From the NCBI RefSeq assembly GCF_014649835.1, contig NZ_BMTU01000003.1, positions 186,001 to 250,000 of the forward strand: DNA of 64,000 nucleotides, written 5' to 3'. Shown in pieces: positions 60,063 to 64,000 of this stretch. The DNA is from Streptomyces pilosus. Lineage in GTDB: Bacteria; Actinomycetota; Actinomycetes; Streptomycetales; Streptomycetaceae. A model generated the notes under the pieces. That model was given only the letters and a program-made list of their open reading frames with translations, had not been told where the DNA came from and made no database searches. Each line of letters begins with the position of its first letter. Within the stretch, counting starts at the first letter, position 1. A program made the translations under genes and the position numbers.

Positions 60063-60232
60063 ATGCCCGGACATCGAGGCGATCGGCCCTGTACCGCGTA
60101 CAGATGGGTACACGCGGCCGGACTCGCACGGAGTTCGCACAGCGCGCGGAGGCCTGAAACCGGAGGGGTCGCGCCGTTAGTCTGGTGGCGTACGGCGCGG
60201 GTCTGATGCCGTGGTACGACGGAAGGGACGGC

Positions 60233-60394
60233 ATGTACAGCTGGATCTGGCGGCATCTGCCGGGCAATGGATGGGTGCGGGCTCTCCTCTCACTGGTGCT
60301 GATCACCGCCGTGGTCTACGTCCTCTTCCAGTACGTCTTTCCGTGGGCCGAGCCGCTGCTGCCCTTCAACGATGTGACGGTGGACAACCAGTGA
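60233..60394 (+). CDS. Small membrane protein upstream of pabA
   Basis: 53 aa from ATG 60233 (MYSWIWRHLPGNGWVRALLSLVLITAVVYVLFQYVFPW) after GGAAGGGA; GTG 60185 would lengthen it. One membrane helix and a short outer tail 'LPFNDVTVDNQ'. The stop overlaps the next start (GTGA). Conserved small proteins of this kind sit beside the glutamine amidotransferase in streptomycetes. Function unknown. Confidence 0.75.
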   Translation: MYSWIWRHLPGNGWVRALLSLVLITAVVYVLFQYVFPWAEPLLPFNDVTVDNQ

Positions 60395-61029
60395 GCGCGC
60401 GCATTCTCGTCGTCGACAACTACGACAGCTTCGTCTTCAACCTGGTCCAGTACCTGTACCAGCTGGGCGCCGAGTGCGAGGTCCTGCGCAACGACGAGGT
60501 GTCGACGCAGCACGCGCAGGACGGGTTCGACGGGGTGCTGCTGTCCCCGGGGCCCGGCACTCCCGAGGAGGCCGGGGTCTGCGTCGACATGGTGCGGCAC
60601 TGCGCGTCGACCGGCGTGCCGGTCTTCGGTGTCTGCCTCGGCATGCAGTCGATGCAGGTGGCGTACGGCGGCGTGGTGGACCGCGCCCCCGAGCTGCTGC
60701 ACGGCAAGACCTCGCCGGTGACGCACGAGGGCAGGGGCGTCTTCGCCGGTCTGCCGTCGCCGTTCACGGCCACCCGCTACCACTCGCTGGCCGCCGAGCC
60801 GGCCACGGTCCCCGCGGAGCTGGAGGTCACGGCCCGGACGGCGGACGGCATCGTGATGGGCCTGAGGCACCGTGAACTAGCGGTCGAAGGCGTGCAGTTC
60901 CACCCCGAGTCGGTGCTGACCGAGCACGGCCACCGGATGCTGGCCAACTGGCTGACGGAATGCGGGGACGAGGGCGCGGTGGCGAGGTCGGCGGGGCTCG
61001 CCCCGGTGGTGGGCAGGTCCACGGCGTGA
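60391..61029 (+). CDS. Glutamine amidotransferase, PabA/TrpG type
   Basis: 212 aa class I amidotransferase, supplying ammonia for aminodeoxychorismate or anthranilate synthesis. GTG 60391 overlaps the stop of the small membrane protein. 'ILVVDNYDSFVFNLVQYLYQLG' is the N-terminal signature. The nucleophile is Cys82 in 'VFGVCLGMQSMQV', and the His/Glu pair is in 'GVQFHPESVLTEHG'. The 3' end overlaps the sortase gene (GTGA). No synthase partner is in the window, so PabA and TrpG cannot be told apart. Confidence 0.93.
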   Translation: MSARILVVDNYDSFVFNLVQYLYQLGAECEVLRNDEVSTQHAQDGFDGVLLSPGPGTPEEAGVCVDMVRHCASTGVPVFGVCLGMQSMQVAYGGVVDRAPELLHGKTSPVTHEGRGVFAGLPSPFTATRYHSLAAEPATVPAELEVTARTADGIVMGLRHRELAVEGVQFHPESVLTEHGHRMLANWLTECGDEGAVARSAGLAPVVGRSTA

Positions 61030-62258
61030 CCGCGCTGCGCCCCGAGCGCGAGTCCGGCGCCTACGGCGTCGGCGACCAGGGCACCTCGTACGGCGGGCAG
61101 CCGTACGGGGCGCCGGGCGCGTACGGGGACGGCTGGTACGACCACACGGCCGCGCAGGCCGCGCAGGGTGCCTCCCACGGGACGGCGCCTCCCGGCCCGC
61201 ACCACGCCGCGCACGACGCCTCCTACGGGACGGCGCCTCCGGGCCCGCACGGCGCCTCCTACGGCACGGCGGCTCCCCGCCCACAGGGCGGTGCCGCCGA
61301 CAGCACGGCGTATCTGCCGCCGGTGGACGAGGAGACGGTCGCGCTGCGCATCCCCGCCCCGCCGGAGCGCGGGGAGCGTGCGGAAGCCGCACCGGTGCCG
61401 ACGGGGGGCCGGGCGGCACGGAGGAAGGCCGCCAGAAAGCGTCACGGGCGCCGTGGAGGCCCGCACGAGGCCACGGGGAGCCCGGGGGCCGCAGACGCCG
61501 GAGAAGGGCTCTCAGCGGATTCCGGCGGTGCTTCCCGGGCGCCGCTGTCCCGGATGGAGGCGCGCAGGCAGGCGCGAGCGCGCAAGGCGAGCCCCGCGGT
61601 CCTCGCGAGCCGGGCCATCGGCGAGGTGTTCATCACCTGCGGGGTGCTGATGCTGCTGTTCGTCACCTACCAGCTGTGGTGGACCAACGTGCGGGCGCAG
61701 GCACAGGCGGGCCAGGAGGCCAGCGACCTCCAGAATGAGTGGGAGAGCGGCGAGCGCAAGCCGGGGGCGTTCGAGCCGGGGCAGGGCTTCGCGCTGCTGC
61801 ACATCCCCAAGCTGGACGTGGTGGTGCCGATCGCGGAGGGCATCAACAGCAAGAAGGTGCTCGACCGGGGCATGGTGGGCCACTACGCGGAGGGTGCCCT
61901 CAAGACGGCGATGCCGGACGCGAAGACCGGCAACTTCGGGCTGGCCGGGCACCGCAACACGCACGGGGAGCCGTTCCGGTACATCAACCGGCTGGAGCCG
62001 GGCGACCCGATCGTCGTGGAGACACAGGGCGAGTACTTCGTCTACAAGATGGCGTCCATGCTGCCGGTGACGCCGCCGAGCAACGTGAGCGTCCTCGACC
62101 CCGTCCCGAAGGGATCGGGCTTCACCGGACCGGGCCGCTACATCACGCTGACCACGTGCACTCCGGAGTTCACCAGCAAGTACCGCTTGATCGTCTGGGG
62201 CAAGATGGTCGAGGAACGGCCGCGCAGCAAGGGCAAGCCGGATGCGCTCGTCAGTTAA
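61026..62258 (+). CDS. Class E sortase with long cytoplasmic arm
   Basis: 410 aa from GTG 61026. The first 190 residues are cytoplasmic, with Gly/Ala/Pro/His repeats ('GTAPPGPHHAAHDASYGTAPPGPHGASYGTAAP'). A membrane helix follows ('AIGEVFITCGVLMLLFVTYQLWW'), then the sortase domain: His in 'FGLAGHRNTHGEPFRYI', catalytic Cys378 in 'LTTCTPEF', Arg in 'SKYRLIVWG'. Class E sortases in Streptomyces attach LAxTG-bearing proteins such as long chaplins to the wall. Coupled by overlap to pabA and the next sortase. Confidence 0.93.
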   Translation: MTALRPERESGAYGVGDQGTSYGGQPYGAPGAYGDGWYDHTAAQAAQGASHGTAPPGPHHAAHDASYGTAPPGPHGASYGTAAPRPQGGAADSTAYLPPVDEETVALRIPAPPERGERAEAAPVPTGGRAARRKAARKRHGRRGGPHEATGSPGAADAGEGLSADSGGASRAPLSRMEARRQARARKASPAVLASRAIGEVFITCGVLMLLFVTYQLWWTNVRAQAQAGQEASDLQNEWESGERKPGAFEPGQGFALLHIPKLDVVVPIAEGINSKKVLDRGMVGHYAEGALKTAMPDAKTGNFGLAGHRNTHGEPFRYINRLEPGDPIVVETQGEYFVYKMASMLPVTPPSNVSVLDPVPKGSGFTGPGRYITLTTCTPEFTSKYRLIVWGKMVEERPRSKGKPDALVS

Positions 62259-62271
62259 GGGCAGTGGAAAC

Positions 62272-63042
62272 GTGGCAGCGACCGCCGACGACACCGAACA
62301 GCACACCGATCCCGCGTCCGCGACGCCGCGGGCGCACCGGCCCCGCCGCATGGGGCCGGTGGCGATGGTCGTCAGCTTCTTCGGTGAACTCCTCATCACC
62401 GCGGGCCTGGTGCTCGGCCTCTTCGTCGCCTACTCGCTGTGGTGGACGAACGTCGTCGCGGACCGCGAGGCGGGCCAGCAGGCGGACAAGGTCCGTGACG
62501 CCTGGGCCGGGGGGCCGGGGAACGGCGGGGAAGGCGGCGGACCCGCCTCCTACGACAGCAAGAACGGCATCGGCTTCCTCCATGTGCCCGCCATGACCGG
62601 TGACGAGATCCTCGTCGAGAAGGGCACCTCGATGAAGGTCCTCAACGACGGTGTCGCCGGCTACTACACGGACCCCGTGAAGGCGACCCTGCCGACCTCG
62701 GGCAAGAAGGGCAACTTCTCCCTCGCGGCCCACCGCGACGGTCACGGCGCGAAGTTCCACGGCATCCACAAGATCCGGGAGGGCGACCCGATCGTCTTCG
62801 AGACGAAGGACAAGTGGTACGTCTACAAGACGTACGCGATCCTTCCCGAGACCTCGAAGTACAACGTCGACGTCCTCGGGAAGATCCCGGAGGAGTCCGG
62901 CAGGAAGAAGGCCGGCCACTACATCACGCTGACGACCTGCACGCCGGTCTACACGAGCAAGTACCGCTACATCGTCTGGGGCGAACTGGTCCGCACGGAG
63001 AAGGTGGACGAGAACCGCACCCCGCCGGCCGAACTGCGCTGA
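62272..63042 (+). CDS. Class E sortase
   Basis: 256 aa from GTG 62272; ATG 62242 would extend it into the previous gene by 17 bases, so the two are tightly linked either way. A helix 'MVVSFFGELLITAGLVLGLFVAYSLWW' is followed by the sortase fold with His in 'FSLAAHRDGHGAKFHGI', Cys223 in 'LTTCTPVY' and Arg in 'SKYRYIVWG'. All three catalytic residues are present. A tandem paralogue of the preceding gene. Confidence 0.93.
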   Translation: MAATADDTEQHTDPASATPRAHRPRRMGPVAMVVSFFGELLITAGLVLGLFVAYSLWWTNVVADREAGQQADKVRDAWAGGPGNGGEGGGPASYDSKNGIGFLHVPAMTGDEILVEKGTSMKVLNDGVAGYYTDPVKATLPTSGKKGNFSLAAHRDGHGAKFHGIHKIREGDPIVFETKDKWYVYKTYAILPETSKYNVDVLGKIPEESGRKKAGHYITLTTCTPVYTSKYRYIVWGELVRTEKVDENRTPPAELR

Positions 63043-63068
63043 CACACCGCGGGACCACCCGCGAAGCC

Positions 63069-63113
63069 GGGAGCCCCGGCCCCCCTCCGCCGAGGAGGGG
63101 GGCCGGGGCTCCC
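63069..63113. terminator. Bidirectional terminator, sortase/kinase
   Basis: Perfect 20-bp stem starting GGGAGCCCCGGCCCCCC with loop GCCGA, between convergent genes. Confidence 0.9.
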
Positions 63114-63153
63114 GTCGTCCGCCGTGCCGCGGGGGTCCCGCGGGCCGGTGGAC

Positions 63154-64000
63154 CTAGTCGCCGCCGTCGAGGCCGCCGAAGAAGCCGCCGCCACCGCCGT
63201 TGTTGCCGCCCTGCTGCTCGACGGTGATCAGGTCGACCTTCGAGCCCTTGTCGACCGGGTTGCCCTGGCCCGGGTTGGACGCGACGACGCGGGAGTTGGG
63301 GTCCTGCGCGGGCCCGACGTTGCCGACCGCGAGCCCGGCCTCCTGGAGCATCCGCTGGGCGTCCCCGAGGGTCTGGCCGTTGACGTTCGGCACGGCGACC
63401 TTCTCGTTCTGCTTCGCCTTGCCGATGACGATCGTCACCTGCGAGTTCTTGTCGACCTGGGTGTTCGCCGACGGGGTGGTGCGCAGCACCTTGCCGGCCT
63501 GGTTCGGGTCGTCGACCTCTTCCTCGGTGCAGTTGCCGACGAGGTCGTTCGCCGCCATCTGCGCCTTGGCGGCGTCACAGCTCTGGTTGGTGACGTCCGG
63601 GACGGTCGACTTGGCCTGCTCCTTGGCGACGGTGAGGGTGATGGTGGTGCCCTTCTCCACCTCGGCACCGAGCCCCGGGTCCTGCTTGAGGACGGTGCCG
63701 GGCTCCTGGGCGTCCACCTTCTCCTTGACCTCGACGACGAACTCGTACTTCTCGCCCTCGAGTTCGGCCCTGGCGTCGTCGACGTTGTCACCGACGACGC
63801 TCGGCACCGCCACCTTCGGCGCCCCGGTGGAGACCACCAGGGTGACGGTGGACTCCTTGTCGACCTTGGTGCCGGCCGCCGGGTTCTGCGAGCAGATCTT
63901 GCCCTTGGCCTGCTTCTCGCAGGGCTTCTCCTCGAAGCCGAGTGTCAGGTCGGCGTTGTCGGCGAGCTGCTGGGCGCTCTCCTTCGTCTCGCCGACGAAG
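63154..64000 (-). CDS. pknB: PknB-type Ser/Thr kinase, C-terminal PASTA part (5' end beyond window)
   Basis: About 282 codons, cut at the right edge. Four PASTA-like repeats are seen, one partial: 'EKPCEKQAKGKICSQNPAAGTKVDKESTVTLVVSTG', then 'KVAVPSVVGDNVDDARAELEGEKYE..', 'STVPDVTNQSCDAAKAQMAANDLV..' and 'VAVPNVNGQTLGDAQRMLQEAGLAVG..'. The tail is Gly-rich ('GGNNGGGGGFFGGLDGGD'). PASTA domains bind muropeptides or lipid II outside the cell and are typical of the conserved growth kinase PknB. The kinase domain itself is not in view, so the name rests on family and location. Confidence 0.85.
   Translation of the reverse strand, partial: FVGETKESAQQLADNADLTLGFEEKPCEKQAKGKICSQNPAAGTKVDKESTVTLVVSTGAPKVAVPSVVGDNVDDARAELEGEKYEFVVEVKEKVDAQEPGTVLKQDPGLGAEVEKGTTITLTVAKEQAKSTVPDVTNQSCDAAKAQMAANDLVGNCTEEEVDDPNQAGKVLRTTPSANTQVDKNSQVTIVIGKAKQNEKVAVPNVNGQTLGDAQRMLQEAGLAVGNVGPAQDPNSRVVASNPGQGNPVDKGSKVDLITVEQQGGNNGGGGGFFGGLDGGD

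Overview
This is the chromosomal replication-origin region of a Streptomyces (or very close actinomycete). The evidence is the very high G+C, many GTG starts, the oriC order rpmH-dnaA-oriC-dnaN-gnd-recF-DUF721-gyrB-gyrA, a parAB pair among many copies of the Streptomyces parS palindrome GTTTCACGTGAAAC, a 658-aa DnaA with a long linker, CrgA, FemX, a zinc-type S18 and Streptomyces-type SigM/TrxBA. No plasmid, phage, insertion sequence, CRISPR array or obvious recent island was seen.

Layout. 1-5.3 kb: partial serine hydrolase (minus), DHFR-like reductase, replicative helicase dnaB (minus), a DnaA-box cluster, MATE transporter. 5.3-7.1 kb: ribosomal operon rpsF-ssb-rpsR-rplI (minus). 7.3-14.4 kb: small membrane protein, FemX, Alr-like PLP protein, GT87-type membrane glycosyltransferase, bifunctional penicillin-binding protein. 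14.7-18.6 kb: PadR regulator with a perfect palindromic operator, ino1, MFS transporter, LppU-like membrane protein. 18.6-27 kb: cca, DUF6049 protein, MurJ and a separate membrane pseudokinase. 27-30.2 kb: SigM, its ZAS anti-sigma factor, and trxB-trxA behind a sigma-R type promoter. 30.2-37.3 kb (minus): GNAT protein, parB-parA, rsmG-jag-yidC-yidD-rnpA-rpmH. 37.3-44.4 kb: dnaA, oriC (16 or more DnaA boxes in two clusters), dnaN, gnd, recF, DUF721/DciA-like. 44.8-50.4 kb: gyrB, gyrA, DUF3566 protein, tRNA-Ile. 50.8-55.7 kb: secreted proteins, DLW-39 peptide, Ser/Thr kinase, XRE regulator. 55.8-64 kb: tRNA-Ala, DUF5324 protein, cyclophilin, rhomboid protease, second external DnaA-box cluster, crgA, DUF881 protein, PabA/TrpG, two class E sortases, and the PASTA end of a PknB-type kinase.

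Functionally the window joins initiation (DnaA, DnaN, DnaB, DciA-like, gyrase, RecF), segregation (ParA, ParB and eleven parS sites, ten perfect and one with a single mismatch) and envelope growth (FemX, MurJ, PBP, CrgA, sortases, PknB). The most notable non-gene structure is the parS array, two of whose members sit at the centres of 32-bp and 40-bp perfect palindromes between convergent genes, and two DnaA-box clusters outside oriC. No wholly new system is claimed. The best candidates for new biology are the parS-in-terminator palindromes, the PadR and XRE palindromes, and the kinase/secreted-protein neighbourhood at 51-55.7 kb.
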